64,000 bases of DNA from an uncultured Porphyromonadaceae bacterium (GCA_905202215.1 CAJKRG010000004.1:1-64000); one strand, 5' to 3'; shown: positions 8,836 to 18,369, counted from the first letter of the stretch. Program-made: numbers and translations. The notes: a model not told the origin generated them from the sequence alone.

Positions 8836-9378
8836 ATGATAGACGAAATACTTGAGTATAACCGGCGTTTTGTCGCCGAGAAACAGTACGAGGCTTTTGC
8901 CACTTCAAAGTATCCCGACAAGAAGATTGCCGTGGTCACATGTATGGATACACGTCTTACTCATCTTTTGCCTGCAGCTCTCGGTATAAAGAACGGCGAT
9001 GTGAAGATGATAAAAAATGCAGGAGGAACAATCATCAATCCCTTCGATTCTACCATGCGTTCGCTTCTTGTGGCGATCTTCGAGCTGGGTGTCAACGAGA
9101 TAATGGTGATTGGTCATACCGGTTGTGGCGTGCAGGGTATGAATGCTTCTGAAATGCTCGGCCATATGCGTAAGAGAGGTATTTCAGAGGAGCATATATC
9201 TCTTATGCGCCATTGCGGTATCGATCTCGACAGCTGGCTGCATGGTTTTGATGATACTGAGGGGGCGGTACTTGAGACCGTAGATCTCATTCGCAATCAC
9301 CCTCTTGTTCCGGCTGATATTTCTGTGCGTGGCTTTATTATAGATTCACTGACTGGCGAGCTTTCTCCCCTCGGCTGA
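8836..9378 (+). CDS. Beta-class carbonic anhydrase
   Basis: 180 residues, catalysing interconversion of CO2 and bicarbonate with zinc. The ligands are visible: Cys36, with Asp38 and Arg40 of the catalytic dyad, in CMDTR, then His94 and Cys97 in GHTGCG. This is the compact beta/plant-type clade found in Bacteroidetes and Firmicutes, with no signal peptide. It lies 19 nt after the nitroreductase gene. In anaerobes that fix CO2 into succinate such an enzyme supplies bicarbonate; that role is an inference from physiology. Confidence 0.9.
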   Translation: MIDEILEYNRRFVAEKQYEAFATSKYPDKKIAVVTCMDTRLTHLLPAALGIKNGDVKMIKNAGGTIINPFDSTMRSLLVAIFELGVNEIMVIGHTGCGVQGMNASEMLGHMRKRGISEEHISLMRHCGIDLDSWLHGFDDTEGAVLETVDLIRNHPLVPADISVRGFIIDSLTGELSPLG

Positions 9379-9464
9379 AACAAAGCGCTCCGATATTTGT
9401 TAAGAGGTTGTGGATGATTTTTTAACGCCTCTTGATTGTGAGCGGACAGAAGCGACATGATACG

Positions 9465-10487
9465 ATGCACGAGGCTGTGCGAATTGCCGGCAAGGTGTTG
9501 AAAGTGTTGGTACCCATTGGCGTATCGGCAGTATTGGTGTTGTGGCTGTTTCATAAGGTTGATGTAGATAAAGTCAGGGCCGTTATAGAGCGGGGTGTCG
9601 ATTACCGGTACCTTGTGCTTATGATGGTGATCACCTTGCTTTCCCATATAATACGCGGAATCCGTTGGGGCATTCAGCTTAGGACGGCAGGTATTCCCCG
9701 CATTCCTGTCGTAGCCGAAAGTGTGTCGATTTTCGGTGCCTATGCTCTCAATCTGCTCTTTCCTTTTCTTGGTGAGGCGTGGAGATGTGTGTATATTTCC
9801 CGGCGGGAAGGCTGCAAACTGTCGACTGTCGTTGGAACCGATCTTGGCGACCGTGCGAGCGATGGTATTATGATCGGTCTCCTGTTGTTGCTCATGCTTG
9901 TAGTGGCCCATCCGGCTTTCGTGCGTTTTATGGAGCGCTATCCTTTGGGTGAGGCTGTCGACCGTTTTGTTTCGGACGGGGCGGTATGGCTGTGTATATT
10001 GGCTGTTATCCTGATTCTGTTTGTTCTCGACAGGATATTCAGGCGCAGGCCGTTTGTACGCAATTTAAATGATTCCATAAGCCGTATATGGGCCGGTTTT
10101 GTAGTGTTGTTCCACATGAAAGGAACCGGCATGTATATCTTGCTGACATTCGGTATATGGCTCTGCTATTATCTTGAGACATATGTATGCTTTTTCGCGT
10201 TTCCTTTTACTCGTGTGCTTATAGAAAACAATTGGGGGCTTGTACCGGGTCTGGTTGTATTTGTATTTGGATCATGTAGCATGATAGTTCCGTCAAACGG
10301 TGGTCTTGGACCTTGGAACATAGCGGTTATGTTCGCTCTTGGACTGTTCGGAATAAGCCAGAGCGATGGAGCGGCCTATTCGCTCGTCTGCTGGAGTTTC
10401 CAGTCGGCTACTCTCATTGTCTCCGGCATCTTCAGCGCGTTCTACATCATGTTGTCGCGTCGCAGACGAGCCAGACGATCGGCCTGA
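9465..10487 (+). CDS. Flippase-like integral membrane protein (LPG synthase TM-region / UPF0104 family)
   Basis: About 340 residues with 7-8 hydrophobic segments, beginning with VLVPIGVSAVLVLWLF, and the family's RGIRWG segment near residue 64. It belongs to the YbhN/AglD-like family related to the membrane part of lysylphosphatidylglycerol synthase; members are thought to move lipid-linked substrates. I chose the ATG at 9465, which sits right before the first membrane segment; in-frame TTG (9432) and GTG (9438) codons are alternatives. It converges on rpoD, with a hairpin between them. Confidence 0.8.
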   Translation: MHEAVRIAGKVLKVLVPIGVSAVLVLWLFHKVDVDKVRAVIERGVDYRYLVLMMVITLLSHIIRGIRWGIQLRTAGIPRIPVVAESVSIFGAYALNLLFPFLGEAWRCVYISRREGCKLSTVVGTDLGDRASDGIMIGLLLLLMLVVAHPAFVRFMERYPLGEAVDRFVSDGAVWLCILAVILILFVLDRIFRRRPFVRNLNDSISRIWAGFVVLFHMKGTGMYILLTFGIWLCYYLETYVCFFAFPFTRVLIENNWGLVPGLVVFVFGSCSMIVPSNGGLGPWNIAVMFALGLFGISQSDGAAYSLVCWSFQSATLIVSGIFSAFYIMLSRRRRARRSA

Positions 10488-10515
10488 CGTGCCTTCCGGT
10501 GTTTATAGAACAGGA

Positions 10516-10540
10516 ACAGCCGGCTTTCGGGGCCGGCTGT
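10516..10540. terminator. Hairpin between convergent flippase and rpoD genes
   Basis: A perfect 9-bp GC-rich stem (10516-10524 with 10532-10540) with a 7-nt loop lies between two converging genes and could end both. No long T-run follows on either strand, so confidence is moderate. Confidence 0.5.
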
Positions 10541-10571
10541 GATGGAATGTAAAAGTCGATTGTAAATGTTT

Positions 10572-11432
10572 TTATGAGCCGAGATAACTCTTGAGAAGGC
10601 GGCTTTTCTGGCCTTTGAGACGGCGGATAGCTTTTTCTTTGATCTGACGCACACGTTCGCGTGTAAGATCGAATTTTGCTCCGATTTCTTCAAGGGTCAT
10701 TTCCTGACAGCCTATGCCGAAGAACATCTTCAAGATTTCGCGTTCGCGCTCATGGAGCTGCCGGAGGGCACGTTCTACTTCATTAGAGAGCGATTCCTGA
10801 TTGAGGGCAGCGTCTGCCATGGGGCTGTCATCGTTGGTGAGCACGTCGAGAAGGCTGTTGTCCTCACCTTCAACGAAGGGCGCATCTACTGATATGTGGC
10901 GTCCGGAGACCTTGAGCGTGTCGGCGATTTTTTCGACAGGAACATCAAGACTTTCGGCAAGTTCTTCGGGCGACGGACGACGTTCGTTCTCCTGCTCGAA
11001 TTTCGAAAGAGCCTTGCCGATTTTATTGAGCGATCCGACCTGGTTGAGAGGAAGACGCACTATACGGCTCTGCTCCGCAAGTGCCTGGAGAATGGACTGG
11101 CGGATCCACCATACGGCATAGGAAATGAATTTGAAACCACGGGTCTCGTCAAATTTTCGTGCGGCCTTTATGAGACCGAGGTTACCCTCGTTGATAAGGT
11201 CGGGAAGAGAAAGGCCCTGATTTTGATATTGCTTGGCCACCGATACTACGAAGCGCAGGTTGGCGCGGGTCAGCTTTTCGAGAGCAGCCTGGTCGCCTTG
11301 CTTAATGCGCTGTGCCAGTTCAACCTCTTCTTCTACTGAAATTAGCTCTTCGCGGCCTATTTCCTGGAGGTATTTGTCGAGCGAGGCGCTTTCGCGGTTG
11401 GTAATCGACTTTGTGATTTTAAGTTGTCTCAT
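10572..11432 (-). CDS. rpoD: Primary RNA polymerase sigma factor
   Basis: 286 residues, the short form typical of Bacteroidetes, lacking the large region 1.1 and non-conserved insert of E. coli RpoD. Region 1.2 starts at SLDKYLQEIG; region 2 carries ANLRFVVSVAKQYQ and the DNA-melting segment GFKFISYAVWWIRQ. Region 3 follows, and region 4 contains the helix-turn-helix TLEEIGAKFDLTRERVRQI. It would recognise the TTTG / TAnnTTTG promoters seen throughout this window. It has its own upstream promoter. Confidence 0.95.
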   Translation of the reverse strand: MRQLKITKSITNRESASLDKYLQEIGREELISVEEEVELAQRIKQGDQAALEKLTRANLRFVVSVAKQYQNQGLSLPDLINEGNLGLIKAARKFDETRGFKFISYAVWWIRQSILQALAEQSRIVRLPLNQVGSLNKIGKALSKFEQENERRPSPEELAESLDVPVEKIADTLKVSGRHISVDAPFVEGEDNSLLDVLTNDDSPMADAALNQESLSNEVERALRQLHEREREILKMFFGIGCQEMTLEEIGAKFDLTRERVRQIKEKAIRRLKGQKSRLLKSYLGS

Positions 11433-11469
11433 GTGTCTGCTTTGAACCGGTTGTTTTGCAATTAGCTTG

Positions 11470-11500
11470 CAAAGATACGAAAATATTTTAAAAGGTGCAA
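11470..11500 (-). promoter_or_regulatory. Promoter of rpoD
   Basis: On the minus strand, TTG (11500-11498), 20 nt, then TATCTTTG (11477-11470). The start site would be near 11463, about 30 nt before the rpoD ATG. Confidence 0.75.
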
Positions 11501-11685
11501 GTGCGCCTTGTCGTCGTGGGTGAGAGGTACTTTGCGGTTCTGTAATAGCAGATGCCGGCCGCAGTGTTCTCTGCTTTCGTTTTGAGTAAACGCAGACAAA
11601 CTCCGGACGTTGGCGCTTCAGTCAGGTTTCTGGTGTTATTTATATTTATTTAACGTATAAAGCTATGACTTAATAAGAAGAACAA

Positions 11686-12054
11686 TCAATAGGATTTGAG
11701 AGGTGGGTCGAAGGCGTCGGGGATATGTTCGAGGCGATAGTTTTCGGGTGTGCCGTTGATAGCGAAGAGGTCGAAGCGTGGATATTGGCGCAGTTCGGGA
11801 TGAATGGCGAGGTAGGCGTCGGCGGCGTGAACCATATTGGTTATTTTACGGCGGTCTATGGCTTCAAGGGGGTCCTCGTCCATATCGGTACGGGTTTTTA
11901 CTTCAGCAAAGACGATGGTTGTGGCGTTGACGGCTATTATGTCGAGCTCCAGATGTCCTTCGCGCCAGTTGCGTTCGGCTATAGCCCAGCCTTCGGAGGT
12001 GAGTTTGTCGCAGGCGAGGGTTTCGCCCCATTTGCCGAGTTCGTTGTGCTTCAA
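11686..12054 (-). CDS. YraN / UPF0102 family nuclease-like protein
   Basis: 122 residues. The family pattern is intact: HNELGKWGETLA at the N-terminus, then the PD-(D/E)XK-like core with Glu and Asp in GHLELDIIA and EVKTR. Members resemble Holliday-junction resolvases but their biochemical role is unsettled. The start is TTG at 12054, since a stop codon lies a few codons upstream and no ATG exists there. It follows trkH by 65 nt on the same strand and may be the last gene of that operon. Confidence 0.85.
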   Translation of the reverse strand: MKHNELGKWGETLACDKLTSEGWAIAERNWREGHLELDIIAVNATTIVFAEVKTRTDMDEDPLEAIDRRKITNMVHAADAYLAIHPELRQYPRFDLFAINGTPENYRLEHIPDAFDPPLKSY

Positions 12055-12119
12055 GATTATGAACTATGAAATTATGTCAGTATAAATTTTAACTCCTTGT
12101 TTCGGATTTCTGACTGATA

Positions 12120-13607
12120 TCATCTTCTCCAGAATGCCGGTGTGAATAGGACAAGGACAGTGAAAATTTCAAGACGGCCCGTAAGCATCTGGAACGATAG
12201 AATCCATTTGGCAGTATCTGGCAGGATATCATAGGAGTTGCCATAGCCTGTTATACCGGCTCCAAGTCCGGTGTTTGACAGACAGGAAAATGATGAGAAG
12301 AATGAGTCTACCAGCGGCACACCGCAGGCTGTCAAAGCCATGCCTCCGGCGACTATCAGGAGCATGTATATGCACAGAAAGGCGATAACCTTGCTTACAA
12401 GCTCGGGATTGACCACACGGTCGTTGACTTTTACCGACATTATCGAGTTCGGAAACAGGCAACGGTAGAGCTCATTATGCGCGTTTTTGAAGAGATAGAG
12501 AATACGGTCGATCTTGGCACCGCCGCTGGTGCTTCCGGCGCACGCTCCGAAAAACATCATGACAAATGTGAGCGACAGGACAAATGGCCCCCAGGCCTCG
12601 TAGTTGCTGGTGCTGAAACCTGTCGAAGTTATGGTCGATACTATCTGGAAAAGCGGATCGATAACGGCCTCTATCCAGTTCGATGCCTGCCCCCTCAGAA
12701 GTATGGTGGTGGAAAACAATACGAGCATTGTCAGAATCACGGCAATGTATGTGCGGAAGACATCGTTTTGTTTCAGCGATTTGAAATTTCCACGCAAACA
12801 TTTGTATATGAGGCCGAAATTGACCCCGCCAAGGAACATGAATATTATCAGCACCACTTTGATATAGAGCGAGCTTGTCCAGGCTGCGATGCCGTTGGCG
12901 TGAGAGGAGTATCCTCCGGTCGATATTGCGCCGAAAGCATGGCAGAAACTGTCGAACAGATCCATCGGTCCCGCCCACAGAAGCAGTATCAGCACGGCTG
13001 TGAGACCGATGTATATCAGCCATAGGCTCTTGGCTGTCTGGCTGATACGGGGCTGTATCTTGTCGTGTGTTATGCCTGTTACCTCTGCATTGAACATCTG
13101 CATGCCTCCTGAATGATTGAGCATCGGAATCACGGCAAGCGTAAATAGGATAATACCCATGCCTCCGATCCATTGCATCAGTGCGCGCCACAGGTGTATT
13201 CCGTGACTCATACCTTCAATGCTGTCGAGAACAGAAGCCCCTGTGGTCGTGAAGCCGGACATAGCCTCGAAGAAGGCATCTGGCACGCTTACCGACTTGG
13301 TGCAGAACAGGAATGGTATCATTCCGAACACAGAGAAGACTATCCATACCATTGCTGTCAGGAGATAGCCGTCGCGTTTTCCTATATATGAGCTTGAAGG
13401 GCGTGCGAAACGGGCACATGCGGCTCCAGCTGCAAGCGTAAGGGCTGAGGTGGCTGCAAATGGTTTCCAGTCACTTTCTCCATATGCCAGACATGTACCT
13501 GTCGGTACGAGCAGAAACACGCCTTCGATTAAGAGAAGCCAGCCTACTATCATGCCGAGCATGCGCCAGTTTATGAAGTGTCGATGCGAGAAGGAGAAAA
13601 TGGCCAT
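12120..13607 (-). CDS. trkH: Potassium uptake protein, TrkH family
   Basis: 495 residues with about ten membrane segments in the four-repeat K+ channel-like fold. The four filter-like loops are recognisable, for example MSGFTTTGASVLD, FGAISTGGYSS, TITSTGFST and LSNTGLGAG. It forms the membrane pore that takes up K+ (often with H+ or Na+) and is gated by the cytoplasmic nucleotide-binding TrkA. Its ATG overlaps the trkA stop by one base (TGATG), so the pair is translationally coupled. Confidence 0.92.
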   Translation of the reverse strand: MAIFSFSHRHFINWRMLGMIVGWLLLIEGVFLLVPTGTCLAYGESDWKPFAATSALTLAAGAACARFARPSSSYIGKRDGYLLTAMVWIVFSVFGMIPFLFCTKSVSVPDAFFEAMSGFTTTGASVLDSIEGMSHGIHLWRALMQWIGGMGIILFTLAVIPMLNHSGGMQMFNAEVTGITHDKIQPRISQTAKSLWLIYIGLTAVLILLLWAGPMDLFDSFCHAFGAISTGGYSSHANGIAAWTSSLYIKVVLIIFMFLGGVNFGLIYKCLRGNFKSLKQNDVFRTYIAVILTMLVLFSTTILLRGQASNWIEAVIDPLFQIVSTITSTGFSTSNYEAWGPFVLSLTFVMMFFGACAGSTSGGAKIDRILYLFKNAHNELYRCLFPNSIMSVKVNDRVVNPELVSKVIAFLCIYMLLIVAGGMALTACGVPLVDSFFSSFSCLSNTGLGAGITGYGNSYDILPDTAKWILSFQMLTGRLEIFTVLVLFTPAFWRR

Positions 13608-14941
13608 CAGTTGAAAAGTTTTTCTACTTTATGCAGGGCGCCCGACAGGCAGAATACGAGTACGTGGTCACCGGGCTGGAGCACGGTGTTACCGGTGATC
13701 AGCATCCCTTCGTCGTTGCGTATGAGACCGGCAAGAGTCATGTCGTGCGACAGCCGGAGGTCTTTTACCGCGGAACGTGTAATCTTGGAACCTTCGTGAA
13801 CTTCAAGTTCGGCGACTTCGGCATCGGCAAGTGCCAGACATTTGGAAGTGGAGGAGTCTGCATCAAGAAGCAACTGGAAGATAGTACTCGATGCGAGCAA
13901 TTTCTTGTTTACTACAGTGCCTATATTGAGATTTTCTGCCTGGGATATGAACTGTATGTTCTCGACATCGGCCACAGTCTTCTTTATGCCCATTTCCTTC
14001 GCCGTCAGGCAGGTGAATATGTTGGTTTCGGAGCTGTCCGTGAGTGCCACGAAGGCATCCATATCGTGGATGCCGATATCGGCGAGGAGATCGGCGTCGC
14101 GGGCGTCTCCGTGTATGATTTCGCAATCGGGGCATTTCTGAGGCAGTTTCCGGCAGATCTCGAGGTTGTTTTCCACGATTTTGAATTTGAACCGGTTGCC
14201 GGCAAGATTTACAAGTCGTATCGCTATTTTCGATCCCCCCATGATCAGCACACGCTTGATCTTGTGCTCGGTTTTGCCGGTGAGCACAAGCAGATCATCG
14301 ATATGGTCGCGGGTCGTGGTGAAGTAGAGTATGTCGCCGCTTTCCATCTGATCGTCGCCGCGAGGTATTATGGTTTCGTGGTTCCGTTTGATGGCCGACA
14401 CGTGGAAGTGACGGTTTGTAAAAGCGAAATCCTTGAGCTTCATTCCCGTGATGGGTGCGCCCTGCCGCAATTTGACTCCGGCGAGAATTATCGCGCCGTT
14501 ATGCAGTTCAAACCAGTTGCGTATCCACGATCTGCTGAGCGAGGTTATGATTTCTTCGGCTGCTACGTGTTCCGGATAGATCACATGGTCGACACCGATA
14601 TGACGCACATGCTTGGAGTTGGCCGGATTCATGAAGTCGTACGACGTGATACGTGCCACGGTGGTCTGGGCACCGAGATTTTTTGCTATGGAGCATGCCA
14701 CTATGTTGTTCGATTCATAGGGCGTGACTGCGATGAACAGGTCGCATGAGCCGGCGCGGGCTTCACGCAGGGTGGCGAATGAAGTCGGATCGCCGACGAC
14801 AGTCATGAGGTTGTAGTTGGCATCGAGAATGGCGAGACGCTCGGTATTTTCGTCTACCAGAGTGATGTCCTGTTCTTCTGCCGAGAGAAGTTTGGCGAGA
14901 TGTGAGCCGACCTCGCCTGCACCGGCTATCACAATTTTCAT
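13607..14941 (-). CDS. trkA: Trk potassium transport regulatory protein TrkA
   Basis: 444 residues made of two RCK units, each with a Rossmann NAD-binding domain followed by a TrkA-C domain. The first begins with IVIAGAGEVGSHLAKLL, a classical GxGxxG dinucleotide loop. The second begins near residue 230 with RVLIMGGSKIAIRL, where the loop is less canonical. It gates TrkH in response to NAD(H)/ATP. It sits between dxs (ATGA overlap) and trkH (one-base overlap). Confidence 0.92.
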   Translation of the reverse strand: MKIVIAGAGEVGSHLAKLLSAEEQDITLVDENTERLAILDANYNLMTVVGDPTSFATLREARAGSCDLFIAVTPYESNNIVACSIAKNLGAQTTVARITSYDFMNPANSKHVRHIGVDHVIYPEHVAAEEIITSLSRSWIRNWFELHNGAIILAGVKLRQGAPITGMKLKDFAFTNRHFHVSAIKRNHETIIPRGDDQMESGDILYFTTTRDHIDDLLVLTGKTEHKIKRVLIMGGSKIAIRLVNLAGNRFKFKIVENNLEICRKLPQKCPDCEIIHGDARDADLLADIGIHDMDAFVALTDSSETNIFTCLTAKEMGIKKTVADVENIQFISQAENLNIGTVVNKKLLASSTIFQLLLDADSSTSKCLALADAEVAELEVHEGSKITRSAVKDLRLSHDMTLAGLIRNDEGMLITGNTVLQPGDHVLVFCLSGALHKVEKLFN

Positions 14942-16845
14942 TTTCCTGCGGTTTTGAGTATGGCTTCAAGAATACCCTTGGTGTCATATCCGCATATTGC
15001 CTGAAGCTGTGCGGGTGTCCCCTGTGGTATGAAGCGGTCGGGCATTCCGAGGCGCACCACTGTACGTGGCGTGCCGTTGGCGGCAAACCAGTCGGCGACA
15101 GCGCTGCCCATGCCGCCATCGACCGTTCCGTCTTCTACAGTTATTACCGGACAATTCTTTGCAGCAACTTCAGCGAGAATATCCACCGGTAGCGGTTTTA
15201 CGAAAATCATGTCGTAGTGTGCTGCTGCAACACCTTTTTCCCGAGCCTTGGTTACGGCTTCTGCTGCAGCGGCGGCCACCGGGCCGATGGTCAGTACGGC
15301 GATATCCGAACCGTCTGTCAGTCGTTCGCCCTTGCCGATCGGAAGTTCGTGCATGTCGTTATGCCAGTCAGTCAGTTTGCCTGATCCTCGAGGATAGCGG
15401 ATGGCGAATGGGCCGTGATCGGTCGCCTGCGCAGTATATAGAAGGTTGCGGAGGGCATGTTCGTCGCGTCCCGACGCTACTATCATTCCCGGTACGGTAC
15501 GCATATAGGCTATATCGAATGCACCGTGGTGTGTTGCACCGTCCTCACCTACGATCCCTGCCCGGTCTATGCAGAATGTCACGGGAAGACGCTGCAGGGC
15601 CACATCGTGTATTATATGATCGTAGCCGCGCTGGAGAAAGCTGGAGTAAATGCCTACGAATGGTCTAAGGCCTTCTTTTGCAAGACCGCCTGCGAATGTC
15701 ACGGCATGCCCTTCGGAGATTCCGACGTCGAAAACGCGGTTCGGCATCTCGCTCTGCATGGTCGAGATCGAAGTACCTGAAGGCATGGCGGCTGTGATGG
15801 CTACGATCTTGTCGTTTTTACGGGCAAGTTCAAGCAGCGTATTTCCGAATACGTCCTGATATTTAAGTGGAGGATCTGATTTCTGACATTCGCGTTTGCC
15901 GGAAGCCGGATCAAACCGCCCCGGAGCATGCCAGGAAGCCGGATCAGCTTCAGCAGGAGCATACCCTTTGCCTTTTATGGTGCGGAGATGGAGTATTCTC
16001 GGGCCGTCCATGTCGCGTATATCGGTGAGTACGCGTACTATAGTGGCTATATCGTGACCGTCGAAAGGCCCGAAATAGCGTATGTTCAGTCCTTCGAACA
16101 GATTCTGCTGTTTTGAAAGGAGCGATTTCAGACTGTTGTTGAATCGCAAGAGTGCACCTTTGCGCCTGTCGCTGACAAGATGGAGTTTTTTGAGAGACTT
16201 GAATGCTTTATAGCGCAAGTCATTGTAAATGCGTGAGGTCGTGAGGTGTGCCAGCTGTGAATTGAGTGCTCCGACATTCTCGTCGATAGACATGTCATTG
16301 TCGTTTAGCACGATGAGAAGATTGTTCGGAGTATTTGCCGCGTTGTTGAGGCCTTCGAAAGCCAGGCCGCCGCTTATGGAGGCATCTCCTACGACGGCGA
16401 CTACATTGCGGCGCGGCTCGTCTTTTTTCATTATGGCGGCTATGGCCATGCCGAGAGCCGCTGATATTGAATTGGAGGCATGTCCTGCCGAGAATGTATC
16501 GTAGGGGCTCTCGTCAGGATTGGGAAAACCGCTCAGACCGCCTAATTTACGGTTGGTGGCGAATGCATCCCGGCGCCCGGTCAGCAGTTTGTGTCCATAG
16601 GCTTGATGTCCGACGTCCCATACGATGCGGTCGTAGGGGGTGTTGAAAACATAGTGCAGACCCACGGTCAGTTCCACTGCGCCCATGCTGGAAGCAAAAT
16701 GGCCTGGATTAACCGAAAGTGAATCGATAAGAAATTGCCGTATTTCGGAGCAAAGCTGTGGAAGCTGTTCTATTGAGAGCTTCCGTAGATCGGCAGGGCT
16801 GTCTATTGTGGCGAGCAGCGAACCATTGTTGGTGGCGGTGCTCAT
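14938..16845 (-). CDS. dxs: 1-deoxy-D-xylulose-5-phosphate synthase
   Basis: 635 residues, the usual length. It condenses pyruvate and glyceraldehyde 3-phosphate with thiamine diphosphate, the first step of the MEP isoprenoid pathway; the product also feeds thiamine and pyridoxal synthesis. The thiamine-binding stretch reads GDASISGG...NN, and a transketolase-like pyrimidine domain follows (from about 330) with GISEGHAVTFAGGLA. Both ends overlap neighbours: the small membrane gene upstream and trkA downstream, each through ATGA. The coupling of isoprenoid synthesis with potassium uptake is conserved chromosomal order rather than a known joint pathway. Confidence 0.95.
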   Translation of the reverse strand: MSTATNNGSLLATIDSPADLRKLSIEQLPQLCSEIRQFLIDSLSVNPGHFASSMGAVELTVGLHYVFNTPYDRIVWDVGHQAYGHKLLTGRRDAFATNRKLGGLSGFPNPDESPYDTFSAGHASNSISAALGMAIAAIMKKDEPRRNVVAVVGDASISGGLAFEGLNNAANTPNNLLIVLNDNDMSIDENVGALNSQLAHLTTSRIYNDLRYKAFKSLKKLHLVSDRRKGALLRFNNSLKSLLSKQQNLFEGLNIRYFGPFDGHDIATIVRVLTDIRDMDGPRILHLRTIKGKGYAPAEADPASWHAPGRFDPASGKRECQKSDPPLKYQDVFGNTLLELARKNDKIVAITAAMPSGTSISTMQSEMPNRVFDVGISEGHAVTFAGGLAKEGLRPFVGIYSSFLQRGYDHIIHDVALQRLPVTFCIDRAGIVGEDGATHHGAFDIAYMRTVPGMIVASGRDEHALRNLLYTAQATDHGPFAIRYPRGSGKLTDWHNDMHELPIGKGERLTDGSDIAVLTIGPVAAAAAEAVTKAREKGVAAAHYDMIFVKPLPVDILAEVAAKNCPVITVEDGTVDGGMGSAVADWFAANGTPRTVVRLGMPDRFIPQGTPAQLQAICGYDTKGILEAILKTAGK

Positions 16846-17009
16846 TTGCGTATATATTTTTTATACATCGGTACGAAAATGATGATGGCCGATGCGAATA
16901 TTACAAAGATAGTGTATAGCGTTATTTGCGCATGAGTCAGTATGTAGCCCGCCAGTCCGAGCCACAGCAGCCCCAGAATGATAAAGCGGATGATAACCGA
17001 TATATTCAT
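16842..17009 (-). CDS. Small membrane protein upstream of dxs
   Basis: 55 residues with two membrane helices (VIIRFIILGLLWLGLAGYI and LYTIFVIFASAIIIFV) and a basic tail MYKKYIRK. The start at 17009 rather than an upstream ATG at 17054 is set by the promoter, whose minus-7 box (17039-17032) lies between the two. The stop overlaps the dxs start by ATGA, so it leads the dxs-trkA-trkH operon. I do not recognise a function. Confidence 0.7.
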   Translation of the reverse strand: MNISVIIRFIILGLLWLGLAGYILTHAQITLYTIFVIFASAIIIFVPMYKKYIRK

Positions 17010-17031
17010 AAGCCAATACTTTCTTAGACCG

Positions 17032-17063
17032 CAAAAATACAAAAAAATGCACATTTCGGCAAA
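17032..17063 (-). promoter_or_regulatory. Promoter of the small protein-dxs-trkA-trkH operon
   Basis: On the minus strand, TTTG (17063-17060), 20 nt, then TATTTTTG (17039-17032). The predicted start site near 17025 leaves a leader of about 16 nt before the small membrane gene. Confidence 0.8.
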
Positions 17064-17094
17064 CCTTGGTTCTGACCAAGGACCCAGGCTTTGT

Positions 17095-18369
17095 TTAGAG
17101 GCTGTGGAGTGGAACGCAGTTGGTCAGATAACGTCGTAGTTCTCCCCAGGGATATATTGTCGCGCTATCACCGTTACGCAAGGCAACAGGACGTTCGTTA
17201 AGCTCGACACGCATGTAGTATTTTCCTGATTTACGGGCTTTGAAAAGTACGAACTGCACGTTGGCGGCCATCGGTACAACGTCGAAATCACGCCAGTGTT
17301 GTGCAACTGTATCGAAATAGTTTGTGAGATAGTTGCAGCCCGGCACACGTATCAGAGACAGGAGAGGCATAAGGGTTTCGGCATGACCGAATCTGAGTAC
17401 GGCACATGTGGCTGCATCGCTTCCCGATATGAATGCGTCGGTGGTCTCTATGATGTTGAGAACCAGATCTGATGCTATTTCGGCCGGGATTGTTGATACG
17501 GTAGTGGCTGTGCGTTGCAGATACTGGCGCAGGTTGAAGCAGCTCCATAGCGCGTTTGCCTCGTTTTCGGAAAAATAGCTTGACATTTCCGATGGTTCGC
17601 CCATTGCTTCGAGACCGGCGACAACGTAATATTCAACCAGCGCGAGACTGCGTTCGGCTTTGGCATCGTCATGTGGATAATTCTCGCCGAGCACACGGCG
17701 TAGAGCACTTACCGGGCAGAATTCGGATACGTAACTTTCGTAAGGCGGTTCCCAGGTCTTTTCTTTGCGGAAATCGAGATAGGATTGTACGGTATCGAAC
17801 GGCCTCATGAGAGATGAATTGATACGTCCTGTTGATGTAGTGAATGTAAGGCGGTTGTTCATTCTGTCGAGCTGGTGGGTAAAGGCATACATACTCATCA
17901 TGGCTCGTGGTGAGTACGACGAGAGAGCCTGTACTACGCCGCCTTCGCTGAATATTTCGGTATAGTTGTAGAACATTCTTGTGGCAATACCCTGCTGTTC
18001 GGCTATTCCGAGAGAGTCGAGCGCTCCCCAGCGGTTGTTGCTGAGCTCTATAACTTTTTCATTGAGTTTCTGTAGCCGTCGTCCGAGCGGAGTTATGGTG
18101 CCGAGACTGTCGGCGCGGTCGAGTGCTTTGCGGAGTGTGAGGCAGTTGGCCGCCGAGGCCGGATAGCGGGCGCCGTGCCGTCCTACATGGTTGATGAAAA
18201 CAGGCACGAGAGAATCTGGGTAGGCAGGTTCCTGAGCAGGTTCGGGGTATGGGGTGAGCGATCCTTCGCATTGACGCATGGAGTAGCGTGTGGCCATCGG
18301 GTCGGCGCCGTTTGCGGTAACGGCGATGACTGCCAGGATAAGCGCGAGCATATATTTTATAGTCTTCAT
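17095..18369 (-). CDS. Secreted histidine acid phosphatase, MINPP type (putative phytase)
   Basis: 424 residues with an N-terminal signal peptide (about 1-22). The histidine-phosphatase motif RHGARYP (64-70) supplies the phosphorylated His, and the proton-donor motif is HAE (329-331). HAE, rather than HD, is the signature of multiple inositol-polyphosphate phosphatases. Such enzymes in Bacteroides degrade phytate (inositol hexakisphosphate) in the periplasm or outside the cell. No recognisable promoter or partner gene was found. Confidence 0.85.
   Translation of the reverse strand: MKTIKYMLALILAVIAVTANGADPMATRYSMRQCEGSLTPYPEPAQEPAYPDSLVPVFINHVGRHGARYPASAANCLTLRKALDRADSLGTITPLGRRLQKLNEKVIELSNNRWGALDSLGIAEQQGIATRMFYNYTEIFSEGGVVQALSSYSPRAMMSMYAFTHQLDRMNNRLTFTTSTGRINSSLMRPFDTVQSYLDFRKEKTWEPPYESYVSEFCPVSALRRVLGENYPHDDAKAERSLALVEYYVVAGLEAMGEPSEMSSYFSENEANALWSCFNLRQYLQRTATTVSTIPAEIASDLVLNIIETTDAFISGSDAATCAVLRFGHAETLMPLLSLIRVPGCNYLTNYFDTVAQHWRDFDVVPMAANVQFVLFKARKSGKYYMRVELNERPVALRNGDSATIYPWGELRRYLTNCVPLHSL

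Noticed and set aside
13631..14749. Long open frame of 372 codons on the plus strand opposite trkA
   Set aside because: It is the shadow of trkA, which has clear RCK motifs; the plus-strand product has no recognisable domain.
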